In this document: one piece after another, positions 11,601 to 23,700 of the stretch
Position numbering within the stretch: position 1 is the stretch's first letter
Layout: each line of letters begins with the position of its first letter
Assembly: GCA_027943335.1 (NCBI GenBank)
Contig: BSBK01005141.1
Location: 410,001 to 474,000 of the forward strand
Length of the DNA: 64,000 bases
Source of the DNA: Chamaecyparis obtusa
Taxonomy: Eukaryota > Streptophyta > Pinopsida > Cupressales > Cupressaceae
Reading direction: 5' to 3'
The notes under the pieces: generated by a model
Seen by the model: the letters and a program-made list of their open reading frames with translations, nothing else
What the model was told of the DNA's origin: nothing
Databases searched by the model: none
Translations under genes and position numbers: made by a program

Positions 11601-12806
11601 CTCTCCATATGGATTGACACCGTCTGCTGCTAGAGAAAGCTTGAGATTTTGAGGTTCTTCTTTAAAGTGTGGCCATTTTTCTTCTATGTCCATAAATGAT
11701 GAACCATCCACAAACATTCAAACAATGTCATCTCGACTCCTACTGCATGCATGGTAATCCATAAATTATGTCAAGCTATTGCACTTGAATAATCATTTTA
11801 GACGTGGAATAATGGGGATGTAATGGAGAACCTTGTTAGACACCTTTTTTGTCATTTGATCATCTTGATATCTTCTTGTATGGCATTTAGGGAATTCTAT
11901 TACATTTTTTTGTTCTTTATGATAAATAATATGATCTTTGGGAAAAGCATCTATTGCATGATACTCCATTCCAATATGTTTCATGGTGGCACATAATTAT
12001 CGGTACGAGTGAGGGAGAACATTTGATGGTGGTAACAGAAACTCACCTATCAATCTACAACAAAAAATATAAGTCATTACTATAAACAATCTTAATGGTA
12101 CATGTTTCACCTTTTATAGACTATAATGACATATATGACAAACCTTAGCATACGTAACATTGTTATGTTGGATAAACCATTCATAACCTTCAAATTCACC
12201 AACAATACATCAAAGAGAAGAGTAGATTGGGAGCTTTCATAAAGGGATGTGTTCACCTTTTCAAGTAGAGGTATATCATGGATGATGTCAATGTCATCCT
12301 CATCATAATCATCACCATCATCATTAGCGGAACCAATAGCACCAGTACCAAATGTGTCAATGATCAATGAATTCATACCATCATCTTCAAATATTTTTTT
12401 AGCACATGATCATCATCTTCCATGGGATCATGATCTCCAACTTTAATACTCACACCTCCATGTTCCTCAATATTCACAATGGGGAGATCGACCTATATAA
12501 AAATGATGATAATCAAACCCCCCTTCAATGTGATAGTCAAACCTCCTTCCATGGTTCATATGTATATTAATTGTGAAAAAAATATAACAAACAACTTACC
12601 ACTAGATGATAATCAAACCCCCCTTCAATGTGACCATCATCCCTACAATGTCTCTTTGTTGTTTTGATTTTGATGCTTCTTGTCTTTAAGTCATTACAAC
12701 TCTTGCATGGACAATAACATTTTTCATCACATTCTCTTTGAAAGTTAGACAACAATCTAGTGATTGTCTCCCTATTTTGATTGAATTCCCTTGTATTATC
12801 TGACAT
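8618..12806 (-). pseudogene. TNP2-type En/Spm (CACTA) transposase, 9 exons, decayed
   Basis: TNP2 binds element ends and cuts and joins DNA in CACTA transposons. Exons proposed on the minus strand are 12806-12600, 12492-12144, 12054-11224, 11137-10907, 10831-10379, 10289-10210, 10106-9700, 9611-9409 and 9325-8618. In order they show the N-terminal transposase-associated Cys motif (CYCPCKSCNDL), the TNP2 core (STLLFDVLL, LKVMNGLSN; IIPRLK; LAADGVNPYGEMRS; NRPPWMSIKRDHIML), a CPMCGSN zinc-like segment with PRNHKY and LFNGKEE, TMHIGKNVTKTLW, a DUF4218 region (FFNAQEHYLIHQVEEIELCG, HPEGSMVEGY) and a DUF4216 C-terminus (YYGILVDILDYD, QCEKVFYLEVP) ending in a long Asp/Glu tail. Splice sites are good (GTAAGT at exons 1 and 5). 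Several stops (after IIPRLK, in exon 4 after RNHKY, twice in exon 9) and a frameshift in an A-run near 12396 inactivate it. The family call is firm; exon ends are approximate. Confidence 0.85.
8637..8780. repeat. (ATC/GAT)n trinucleotide microsatellite coding the acidic tail of TNP2
   Basis: A run of ATC triplets on the plus strand reads as GAT/GAC/GAA codons in the TNP2 frame on the minus strand, giving a tail of about 60 mostly Asp/Glu residues. Interruptions by GAA and GGT codons suggest it was once selected or has aged. Long open frames in other registers here are artefacts of the repeat. Confidence 0.85.
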
Positions 12807-13430
12807 GATCCTTAATGTGTATATCTGCAAAAAAAATTAGACATGTACGTAATGTTTATATCTACACATATGGTTTTGATAGAAAATGGTCCCTCTATTT
12901 TCTCATGGTGAGAACTCTTTAGTTGTGACAAAAAATGTCAAGCAAAAAATGACATGTTACGATAGATTTATAAATGATATGTTACTTTGTAAATTTAACT
13001 TTAGGTTTTATAATTGTACATATATTTTCTTCAACTCCCCCACATTGTAATCATATACTCTCAAAAGGGCAATTCTTGTTAGAGATGCCTCCTTTCATTA
13101 GCTTCATTTGTGTTTCATCCTTCATGTATACACTTACTTCGACCAAACTTTTAATTTTCTAATAGATTTTGCCAAACGCTTTGTAGGAAACCAAGTAAGG
13201 GGTATTCTTGAGTTTAAACACATTGAGTTGCTACAACTGAATTATAAATCATGAATTCAATATAAAAATTAATGTATTTCTCTAGATTTCATATGGACAT
13301 TTTGTCAAATTGTTGGCATGTATGTTTATTCAAATGGAGTTATATCATTTGGAATGGATATATGACAGGTTGATATTGAATTCTATATCAAGATTCACAA
13401 CATTAAATTGATCATAGTTGGAAGACTCAA
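12807..13430. other. flank upstream of TNP2, no gene
   Basis: No coding region is supported. The CACTA promoter and terminal inverted repeat should lie here, but no CACTA-type terminus is visible. The sequence is plain AT-rich DNA. Confidence 0.4.
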
Positions 13431-13620
13431 ACACAAGAAGAATATGAGTATAGCCAATTTTTAGAAGAATGTGAATGAATGCAAACATACATAAGTGGAT
13501 TAACATAAATAATGAAGGTACTAGACATTGCATGAAGTAATGAAGTGTTGACCCGAGGTTCAATCCACTATGCTCCTGTATGATCCAGAACCTGCAAAGA
13601 AGGAAAAGATGGGGTTAGAT
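13430..13620. repeat. dispersed repeat, copy also at 16805-16990
   Basis: The run ATAGCCAATTTTTAGAAGAATG, ACATACATAAG, CATTGCATGAAG and AACCTGCAAAGAA recurs in the same order and orientation at 16805-16990 with moderate divergence. No ORF spans both copies. It is probably part of an older duplication that also gave the repeats at 15329-16370. Confidence 0.6.
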
Positions 13621-13984
13621 CGAAAGGATCTAAGCAATGCTTGGCACCCTATTACTGATCCTCATCTTCAATTATTCATGTGCATAGTCAATCCATACAC
13701 TTCTAAAAGGAACTATGCTACAGAAAATGTGCACTCAGGAACATGTGCAGTGTATATTTGCTAGAATCCAAATGAAGCCCTACATTGAACCCGTCAGGGT
13801 TATCAGAAGCCCTATTCTCACAGAGTTTCTAGCTACCCTGACAGCCTCAAGGAGGAGCACTAGTCTAAGAATTGTAAGCTCAATGAAGAAGTAGTTTCCA
13901 TGGAGCATTCATACCATGAAGACATAATAGAAAAGATAGAAAGCATGGAAGCACAGAAAGGAGATCAATACTGAAAGAAGAAGT

Positions 13985-14670
13985 AAGCATTTATGTCTTT
14001 ATGAACATGTGGTGAATCACTATTGTGACTGCATCATCCAAATAGTGCAACAACACCAGATGTTGTTGTTCCATATGGTGTTGCTATGGCATCATTTCCA
14101 AATGATGCATCCACAACACTAACCCACCATGCCCATCAACACAAGGCAATCATGATCAAGCATAAGTAATGCAGGGGACATTATCAAGGTCAAATTAGAG
14201 GTCAAATTTCATGCCTTGAAATTTTATATATGTACAGTTATAAAATTTCATGCCTTGAAATTTTATAACATAGTTCCTTAGCATTTGATCTTCATATGGC
14301 AGCCATGACTTGAGGTAGGCATTCAAGCTTTGTCTTCTGATTAAATCAATTTAATTTTGATGGCATTTTTTGATTTAATGGAACAATATGAATGTTAATA
14401 CTGACATTGTTTACATCTTTGCATTTGAAATGCTTGATGACCCACGAGATTTGAGAGCTAGGGCATTGTTGCATTTATGTCTCTATGAACACCTAGTGAG
14501 TCACTATTGTGACTGCATCATTCAAACAATGCAACAACAACACCATATGTTGTTGTTTCATCTGGTGTTTCTATGACATCATTTCCAAATCATGCACCCA
14601 CAACAGTCACACACCATGCCCATCAACACAAGGTAGTCATGAGCAGTCATGAGTAAGAAATGAGTAAGCA
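13985..14670. repeat. ~190-bp direct repeat pair (13985-14180 and 14475-14670)
   Basis: Both copies share the ordered words ATGTCT, TATGAACA, TCACTATTGTGACTGCATCA, CAACAACACCA, TGTTGTTGTT, CATCATTTCCAAAT and ACCATGCCCATCAACACAAG. They are separated by about 300 bp. TCACTATTGTGA inside each copy is itself a 12-bp palindrome. No protein function is suggested. Confidence 0.65.
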
Positions 14671-15328
14671 ATGAAAGGGGCATACATCATCATCAAATTA
14701 GAGGAGAAAAGCATCAAATCTACATATTAAGGGAGGAGTACATCATGGATTTCAAGAGATGATCATAACATCACAACATGGTTGGCAGCCCCAAGGAGGC
14801 CCCATTGTATGTAGTGAGTAAGCTAGATCAAAATAAAGAGGTACACAAATCCACATTATCTATACATTAATGTTATGGCATGGAGTATATTTGAATTTGC
14901 ATTTTAAAGGATAAGTAAGAAAGCTGCATGATGCTAGTGAAATTAACAAAGGTACAGATCTAATGAAGTAATGAAGCTACCCACATTCTATGTGCTTTGA
15001 GCCAATGAAATTTTTATCATCAATAATGCATTAAAGAGGAGCCATACTCAAAAGGTGGGCATCACAAAAACAATGGAACATCAATTCCACAGAGTCACAA
15101 GATGCAGCCACCAAATGGTGATAAACACAACACCATGGTAAGACCATGTAGAGAAATGAATCAAATGAAGATTAATAGTGGTACCATAGCATGAGCATGG
15201 GCCTTTGAAAGAATTGATCCAATGACACAACAAGAGTTAATATTAAGAGCGCTGCCCCAAGATTCCAACAGAGTATTTAATGGCAGCATGCCGATATCAA
15301 ATGGAGATACCAATCTAAGACAACACCA

Positions 15329-16370
15329 ACAAGTAATCAACAAAAGCACTAGTGAATAGCTTACGGGTTGTGTCAAGAAAATTGAAACATTAATGTCAAC
15401 ATCAATGGTGTCTAAACCATAGATACAACAAAAAATCAAGGATGCCATATAGCTCACGGGTTCCATGCACCAATGAACAAAAAACAAACAAAGCATAGGC
15501 TAGCATAATAGATATATGTCATGGTAGCCAAATGCCAAGCAAACAGTGAGCATTAAACACAACAAGTAATGCCTTGGCTTATAGCTGACGGGCTCTAATA
15601 AAATACCAAAAAATAGTGGTGGCAGTGATTCCCTAAGTAGGGTACGAGCCTTCAAAGGATCAAGATCACGAGCTACATAATTAGTGAGCAAACAATGAGC
15701 ATAAAAAAACCAACAAATCAATGATGCCATATGAGGATCACGGGCTCTAAAAGCAGTAAGAAATATAACCAGAGAATCCAATTAAACACATATCAAATGA
15801 TTCCCTATATCAATCACAGGCTTTCTAATCATTCAAGAAGCTAGGTGTAATAGTGAACAGATGTATAGTGGCGTGCTGAAGCAGTGAGCACAACATGTGA
15901 GTAAACAAATCCAACATGATGCCCTAGTCTATAACTCACAGGTTGTACCTAGAGAAGGAAAAATAGTGACCAAATTTACATCATGTATGCCCATATCAAA
16001 ACTCACGGGCCCCAAGCAGTGAGAAAATAAGTAATAAATGGATTCCCTAGCTTCAAATCTCACGGGTCATAAAAAAGACATGGCATAAAACCAGTGAAAT
16101 ACAATGCCATTTGAATCTACAACAAATACACATAAACATCAAAGAATGCAGAGAATATGAGGAGTGAAACTTGAATGCCTACCTTGAATCAGCATAGAGA
16201 GATCAAAAGGCCCAAAGCTTCCAATTTGAAGCTTGAGTTTACAGAAAAATTCCAGTGCAAAGTTGCAACTACCATAGTTAGGGCCCTCTTCACACACACA
16301 GCTCGATCACAAAAATTAGAAATGAGCTTTTCTTTTTTCTTTTTTTTTTGTTTATAATCACGTGGGTGTA
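15329..16370. repeat. segmental repeat copy A with a recurring CACGGGCT-type motif
   Basis: This ~1.04-kb unit recurs, in the same orientation, as the broken copy at 19072-19265, 37119-37302 and 39023-39717. Within it a short word of the form (C/T)TCAC(G/A)GG(C/T) recurs about nine times (near 15360, 15453, 15585, 15668, 15737, 15815, 15935, 16003 and 16060), usually shortly after GATGCC(CTAG). Minus-strand ORFs across it (15161-15496, 15500-15781) show phrases like EPVSY and ARDPHMASL, but I recognise no domain and treat them as by-products of the repeat. Confidence 0.6.
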
Positions 16371-16990
16371 AGAACACTTATATGGGTTTACCCACATAAG
16401 GACAATGGTTTCATTCATCTTTCTTTCAAGTGCTCTTGGGTACTTTCCTTGGCCTCTAGGCTTGGGCATCCTATAGGGGTTGAACCAAAATTACGAAGGC
16501 AATAAGGACACATAGAACAATAGGTTTGGGGACTTTTAGACTTATGTTCAAACTTTAGTAATGGTTCATGTTACCATATTTTTCATGTCCATTCCAATTT
16601 GGTAACCTAATTACTAGATGAGTGACTACAGTACCCTAGTTTGCATTATTAGATGATCTTATTTAATTTGTGTTCATTTCATGAAAAGATACATGTAAAG
16701 GAAAATAAATTTTTGCATCTAAAGATTACATGTATATATATTCCAAATAACTTGTATATACTAAACAAGGAAAGCAATTAAAAGATAAAATCATCTGGGC
16801 TCACACAGACTGTGATCATAGCCAACTTTCAGAAGAATATGCAAGAGTACATGCATACATAAGAGGATGAACATAAATAATAAGGGTACCAAACATTGCC
16901 TGAAGTGATGAATTTTTTACTTGGGTATGAATCCAGTGTGTTCCTTGTGATCCAAAACCTGCAAAGAAAAGAGAGATAGGGGTTATCATT

Positions 16991-19071
16991 AAAGAGAATC
17001 AAAGTATTATCATATGACATCAACACTTCATCAATATTTTAGTACATTTTAATGATTAGTGATTTCTTTGTTATTAATGTAATGATTAGTATGTGGATTA
17101 AATTATTTCAATAAGATGTCAATAAATACTTTGATCTTATCTTCAACTTTATTTTTATTAGTCAATCTTGACTTTTTCTATATTTATCCAGCCATAAAGG
17201 ACAAATTTGTAGTTTGAATTAGTTTATTTTTTTGTGATTGGCAAAAATGATGCTTTATTTTCTACATTTTAATTGTAATTTTGGATTAAGACATTTTTTC
17301 TTTCTATTTAGTCATTATGGGTCAATTGAAGTGCAAACAAATTTGAATAATGGTTAACATGTTGTATAAGAGAACAAATCTTAATGTATTTTGAGGATCT
17401 AGCATATGCAGACATCTTCTACAATAGTCGACTTCCCAAATTAAATATTCTCAACAAACAAAGTCTTCCTTGAAACATCCCTTGGTTTGAGCATGTGGTA
17501 GCATCGTGCAATTGTTTGGGTTTTCAAACTCGACACTTCTTCATACACCTAGGTCTAGGACATGTGGAATCTTGGAAAAACTTTAAGATGCTATCATAGA
17601 ACCATTCCTAAGAGTGTTGACCTACATGACATGTGTCAACATATTCTCCCATATTTCAAACAGTCTGGCTCCATGCAGTACATGATAAAATATTTTTGGA
17701 AAGGACATCCTAGGATCAATTTTAAAGAAAAGATGGTGTTGTGTGGTAGAAAAAATATCACTTGTTGTGAAGGGGATTAATAAGTTTTTGTCACATGATG
17801 GTGATTTATTTGAGTAAAGCATAGTTGATGCCCATGCCACAGACACAAAGATTAATGATATAAAAAATCTCCAGCATGGAAGTGGTTACAACCAATATCA
17901 TAATTAAATGATCATGTCTCTAGCACATTAAAAAAAGGGAATAGATCTATTAAAACCTTGGTCTATAGTGAAAAAGAAGAGATCTCTTAGAGGTCCCATT
18001 GTTTATCTTTATGAAAAATCCCTATGTTCAACAAGGGAATGCATTCTATGGAATTTTTGATGTGCAACCTATTGTTTGGCATTAGCATGCTTAATCTTAA
18101 TAAAGTACCAAGACCATTTAATTTTAACCTTTCTTTAGCTTCTTATAAAGTTTTTCTATGCTAATAATTTTTATACAGGTCCTATTTACTTAAGTCGGTC
18201 TCCTTATCTTCCATTTATCCAGAAACTTGTGAATCATGTATGTCTCTTACTCCTCTACATATTTTTAGAATAGAAGATGAATTGTACCAATTATAGCTAA
18301 TTCCCCTCATAATGGTTAAATTATGGGAAATCTAGGATGTATGTGCTTTTATCAGACCCATATGTGAACTATTTCTATTTGGATCTTGAATGCTACACTT
18401 TCTATTTGGTTCTAATCTAGTCTAGAAGGAGTCTTTCTATACCATTTCTTTCTTCTTGAAAATTCATACATCCATAGGAAAATATGTGCCTTTATAAAAA
18501 TCCACGTAGGTGCTTCCCATGGTAGAATTTGAACATTACACTTTATGTCTTAGTCACTTCATATGTTTTTTCACCTTTCCAACATGAAGGGTCTATCGTA
18601 CATTGTATATGTTGTTAAGAAAGTGATAAATCCTTGAGTTTGAAGAGTTCACGGTGTTGCAAAAGTTGTTCAAAGAGGTTTTAAAGTGTTGCAAAAGATT
18701 TGCATTGGTGCTTTGCCCCTTTAGCCTATATTCTACTATTTATTATTGGTAAATGTTTCAATGTATTAATAAATAAAATGCAAGATTACAAATATAGCAA
18801 TATAAAACATAACTTCTACAACCTACATAGAGACAAATAACCATGAAGACAAAATATCAAAGGTCTTATCCTCCATTCTAAACAATGAAACACTAACATG
18901 ACCATAATAGTGCCTCAATAGGAAAACATATCTTTACATTACAAAAAAAAAGATCATAGAAAGTTTATCCAAGCTCTTTTATCAAAATGGAAACATCAAA
19001 ATTTGGAACCTATGGGGGCTTCGACACCCACATCAACCCTCAGCTTTTGAATATGGGCCAACATCCCCTAG
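16991..19071. other. no recognisable gene
   Basis: Short ORFs (for example 17562-17780 on the plus strand) have no recognisable domain or splice context. The sequence is AT-rich and probably old repeat remnant. 18720-18960 is A-rich. Confidence 0.4.
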
Positions 19072-19265
19072 CAAGTAATCAACAAAAGCACCAGTGAATA
19101 GCTTATGGGTTGTGTCAAGAAAATTGAAACATTGATGTCAACATCAATGGTGTCTAAACCATAGATACAACAGCAAATCAAGGATGCCATGTAGCTCATG
19201 GGTTCCATGCACCAATGAACAACAAACAAACAAAGCACGGGATGGCATAACAAATATATGTCATG
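19072..19265. repeat. segmental repeat copy B, first part
   Basis: Matches 15329-15527 with few changes. It stops exactly at the gypsy target site: the copy continues at 37119 on the other side of the inserted element, as shown by the uninterrupted copy A (ATGGTAGCCAAATGCC near 15525). Confidence 0.8.
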
Positions 19266-19270
19266 GTAAC
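19266..19270. repeat. 5-bp target site duplication (left) of the outer gypsy element
   Basis: GTAAC lies directly left of the 5' LTR and again directly right of the 3' LTR (37114-37118). The paralogous empty site in copy A carries the related GTAGC once. Confidence 0.85.
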
Positions 19271-19827
19271 TATAATACCCCAAAAATGGGCTATAAGTTC
19301 ATTAATCTCCTATATCAACAATTCGAACGAAATCAACATCGAAGTCCTAATCTAAGGCACATCTAAACATCATCGAATCATAATTGATTATCTTAAATTC
19401 TGCATCAAGAAATATTCCTAGCAATATTCCTAATTATCTTAATTATCTTTAATTTAATGATTATTTGGCGATAAATCACATTTATCCTAAGTTTGATTAA
19501 TTGAATATTTTCATATTTAATTAATTAGATTTAATATCTTGTCACTTAATTATGTAATTAAATTTAATTCTATCTATTATTAATTGTATTATTTAATTTT
19601 GACAATAAATCCAATATCCTATGAATAATTGATTAAATTCTTATTTAATTAATTAAAGCAAGTTGTCATTATTTAATAATATAGTTTTTAATAAAAGTTT
19701 GATTAAATAATTGATTAACCCATAAATCAATTATTTATTTTTAAAAGCAGTTAAGTTGAAAATAAATCACTTTATTATTAAATTAATTTATAAATAAAAC
19801 ATGCACAATCATAAAAGCAGACAACTA
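19271..19827 (+). repeat. 5' LTR of outer gypsy element, left segment
   Basis: Aligns with 35877-36433 of the intact 3' LTR with about nine differences. It is interrupted after AACTA (19823-19827) by the nested chromovirus and resumes at 26175. Confidence 0.92.
19823..19827. repeat. 5-bp target site duplication (left) of the nested chromovirus
   Basis: AACTA occurs at 19823-19827 and again at 26170-26174. The unoccupied 3' LTR of the host element has it once (…CAACTATCAATT), which fixes the ends of the nested element to the base. Confidence 0.93.
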
Positions 19828-20674
19828 TGATGAAGGGTGCTCCCCTTAATACCACAAACACATAACAGAAAAAGAGAAACAACAACAATAATATGCAAGA
19901 ACAAAAAAATTGGCTTCTTATTATCTCCACAAATGTGGAATTACAAACTTTCAGAATTACAATATGCAAGCCACATGGGCATTCCCTTACAATATTCTAT
20001 AGGACAAAGCCTCGAACTATTACCCAGAACTATTCTGAACTGCCTAAGACAATAATACAGCCTTCCTTATATAGGCAATTTTCCACCGCCTGGGAAGGTT
20101 CCAGAATTTTAGCCAATAAGGCCGACCAAACTTAGAATTATTTTATTTTACATTTTATTACATCATAGTCGGCTCAAGATAACCTTTGAAACCCGAACAG
20201 AAATTTTGAAGAAAATTATTTTTCGCCATTTCGGGTGGCCCAACTTCCGAAGACCATAAGTCATCACCAGTTGACCCGATCGGCTATTATAACCCCATTT
20301 CGGAAATGCCACGAAGCGCTCTACAGGCATGACCCGCGCAAGCGCCTGTCACCCAAATTTTTGACCTCATCCGGGGCCTCTAAAGCCTTCAAAATTGAGT
20401 TCAAAGTTTCTGTACCCTGCTGCCAATACCGAAAATCTTCAATATCTTCCAATATACACTTGATCTAGCAATGAAACTTTACTGGCAGACTTATATGACC
20501 AAAATCAACCTCCAAGAAAGAAATCAGATCATTCTGAGCACATACAAAAATTACCAAAAATAGTAACTTTCCATAAATAGCAGCTCTGCACAAAATAGCC
20601 CTTATTGAAAATAAAAATAGAAATATTTTTGGGTGATGCAAGATTGCTCTTACACCCAGGATGCTCCTGCATCA
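19828..20674 (-). repeat. 3' LTR of nested chromovirus (left copy)
   Basis: 847 bp, TGATGAAGGG…CCTGCATCA on the plus strand. It carries the TATA-like CCTTATATAGG (20065-20075), read as CCTATATAAGG on the minus strand. Short plus-strand ORFs within it are not genes; the same ones recur in the right copy. Confidence 0.95.
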
Positions 20675-20712
20675 GACACCCGAGGTAATTTGAGAAGTGA
20701 CCCTGTCACGAC

Positions 20713-23700
20713 TCAGGTGTGTAGAGGAAAACCAAGATGGCTAACCTCCTCCTTTGTCAACCATGATGAATCTTCAACAGGTCGTCCTTTCCACTTGACC
20801 AGATATTCTTCATATGTCCTGTTCCTTGTGCTTCTGCCAACACGACTGTCCAGTATATCTTCGATCTCCTTAGTGTCTGAACTAGTTGCTGGAATACTCC
20901 ACTGTGCTGCTGTGATCTCATCTTCAACACCTCCTTCATGATACTCTATCAGATCTAAAATGTTAAACACTGGTGAAATATTTAGCTCGGTAGGCAATTC
21001 TACCTCATATGCATTTCCTGAATCATGTTTCTTCAGTATCTTACATGGTCCAAACTTCTTCATTTTCAACTTGTTATATGTACCAACTGGAAACCGCTCC
21101 TTCCGCAAATGAACCATGACTTCATCACCAACCTGAAATTCCTTATACCTCCTTTTCTCATCTGCCTTAGCCTTATACTGTGCGTTCATCTTGGTAATAT
21201 GCTTTCTCACCTCTTCATGGATGTTCTTCAAGTGTTCTGTAAAATCCTCAGCTTCAGCACTACTTATTTCTCCTTTATCTATCTTTCTCAATTCAGATGC
21301 ATTTCTTGGACTACTTCCATATATAATCTGGAATGGTGATTTACCAGTGCTCCTGTTGATAGAATTATTGTATGCAAATTCTGCCTGTGGTAAAATCAAA
21401 TCCCATCCCGTTGGCTTATCTCCAACCAAACATCTCAGCAAATTTCCCAAACTCCTATTCACCACCTCTGTTTGTCCATCAGTCTGTGGATGATGTGATG
21501 AACTGAACTTCAAATCTGTCTTCAACTTCTTCCACAACGTACGCCAGAAATATCCAACAAGCTTAGTGTCCTGATCTGAAACTATGGTCTTTGGCAAACC
21601 ATGAAGTCTCACTACTTCTCTGAAAAACAATTCTGCTATATGAACAGCATCATTAGTCTTCTTGCAGGGAATAAAATGTGCCATATTTGAAAATCTGTCA
21701 ACTACCACAAAAATTAAATCGTGTCCCCGCTGAGTCCTCGGTAAACCAAGAACAAAGTCCATGCTGATATCCTCCCAAGGCTTCTCTGGTACAGGCAATG
21801 GCTGGTACAACCCTGTATTCTGCTTCACTCCTTTTGCCATTTGACATACTCTGCAACTCTGTACAAACTTCTTCACATCTTGCTGCAACTGTGGCCAATA
21901 ATAATTCTCTCTAACCAAACCAAGGGTTTTATCACGACCAAAATGTCCAGCCAATCCCCCGCTATGCTTCTCCTTGATGAGATTCTCCCTCATGGAATTT
22001 CGTGGAATGCACAACTGACTCCCTCTGAATAGCATATCATCCTGGATGATGAAATCCAACCATTTCGTCCTGTCTAGAGTAACAGGTTCTGTACAAGCTT
22101 TCCAAGCTTCACCAAAATCAGGATCCTCTGGATACAAATTCTTGAGTTCCTTGAACCCAACCACTTCAATCTGCATTTCTGTCAGCAATAGTTGCCTTCT
22201 GCTAAGAGTATCTGCAACCCTATTAGACTTTCCACTCTTGTGTTTCAAAACAAATGTATAACTCTGCAAAAACTCAACCCATTTCAAATGCCTTTGATTC
22301 AATTTTCCTTGACTATTCAAATATTGCAAAGCTTGATGATCAGTATACAAAACAAACTCGTTAGGAAGTAGATAATGTCTCCACTTCTTTAATGCCTGAA
22401 CTATAGCATAAAATTCTTGATCATAAACAGAATATTTCCTCTTGGCATCATTTAACTTATCACCGAAATAAGCAACAGGTTTACCTTCTTGGCTCATAAC
22501 AGCTCCTATTGCAGTACCACTAGCATCACAATCTACTTGAAACACCTTATTGAAATCTGGAAGTGCTAAAACAGGTTGTTCTATAACTTTTTGTTTTAAT
22601 AATTGAAAACTCTTTTCTGCTCCTTTAGTCCACTTAAACTCTTTTCTATCCCCTCTCATTGTTTCAGTCAAGGGTCCACAAATACTGCTAAAATTTTTGA
22701 TAAACTTTCTGTAAAAGCTAGCTAGACCATGAAAAGATCTTACCTCAGTAGCACTCCTCGGAGTAGGCCATTCAAGGATAGCCTGTACCTTCTCTGGGTC
22801 CATTTTTAGACCTTCTGCTGAAACTACAAATCCCAAATACACCAACTCTTTCTTCACAAAATTGCACTTCTTCAAATTAATCAATAATTTCTCTTCTCTC
22901 AACTTCTCAAATACCATACGAATATGCATCATATGCTCATCCAATGTCTTACTAAAGATCAAAATATCATCTAGGTAAACAATGACAAACTTACCCAGAA
23001 ATTCTTTCAGAACCTCGTTCATGAGCCGCATGAAAGTGCTCGGTGCATTGGTTAGCCCAAAAGGCATGACTAACCACTCATATAGTCCTTCCTTTGTCTT
23101 GAAGGCAGTCTTCCATTCATCTCCTTCTCTGATCTGAATCTGATGATATCCACTTTTCAGATCTATCTTTGAGAAATACACAGCTCCACTCAAACAGTCC
23201 ATAATATCATCCATTCGTGGCAATGGAAACTTGTACTTGATTGTGATCTTGTTTATTGCTCTGGAATCTGTACACATCCTCCATTCTCCATTCTTCTTTG
23301 GTGCTAATACCGCTGGTACAGCATAGGGACTCAGACTCTCACGGATCAATCCTTTCTGTAACAGTTCATGTACTTGTCTGTTCAACTCCTCACTTTCTGC
23401 AGGTGTCATTCTGTGTGCTGCCTTATTTGGCAAACTCACTCCTGGGATCAAGTCCATCTGATGACTGATCTTCCTGACTGGTGGTAATCCATCAGGCACG
23501 TTATCGGATACAATATCCTGAAACTCATTCAACAAATCTACAACTTCTACAGGAACATCTTCTACTTTCTCTTTACCAGCTTTTGGAATTAAAGCAAAAC
23601 ATACATGCTCATGCCTCATACCATCTAGGAAATTTCTTCCATCAACAAAAGTTATCCTTGCATTACCACATACCTTTTCTTCAGTCTCCTTCAATGGTTT

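Larger units (their letters stand above)
3990..12806 (-). mobile_element. decayed En/Spm (CACTA) DNA transposon core with two genes
   Basis: Two minus-strand, multi-exon genes lie head to tail: a TNP2-type transposase (12806-8618) and, about 900 bp downstream, a SET/TNPA-like gene (7706-3990). This order, transposase followed by an accessory protein, is usual for En/Spm elements. Coordinates cover only the coding core: I looked for CACTA-type terminal inverted repeats on both sides and could not find a convincing pair. Both genes carry many premature stops, so the copy cannot be autonomous. Retained introns with good GT..AG sites show it is a DNA copy. Confidence 0.75.

Noticed and set aside
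3200..13600. Terminal inverted repeats of the CACTA element
   Set aside because: Scanned both flanks for CACTA-type ends; isolated CACTA words (near 3234, 8341) have no inverted partner, so no ends are called.
17562..17846. 72-74-codon ORFs on both strands
   Set aside because: No motif, no splice context, length expected by chance.
19893..20468. Plus-strand ORFs of 77-80 codons in the LTR, repeated at 25388-25969
   Set aside because: They recur because the LTR is duplicated, run against the element's strand and have no domain.
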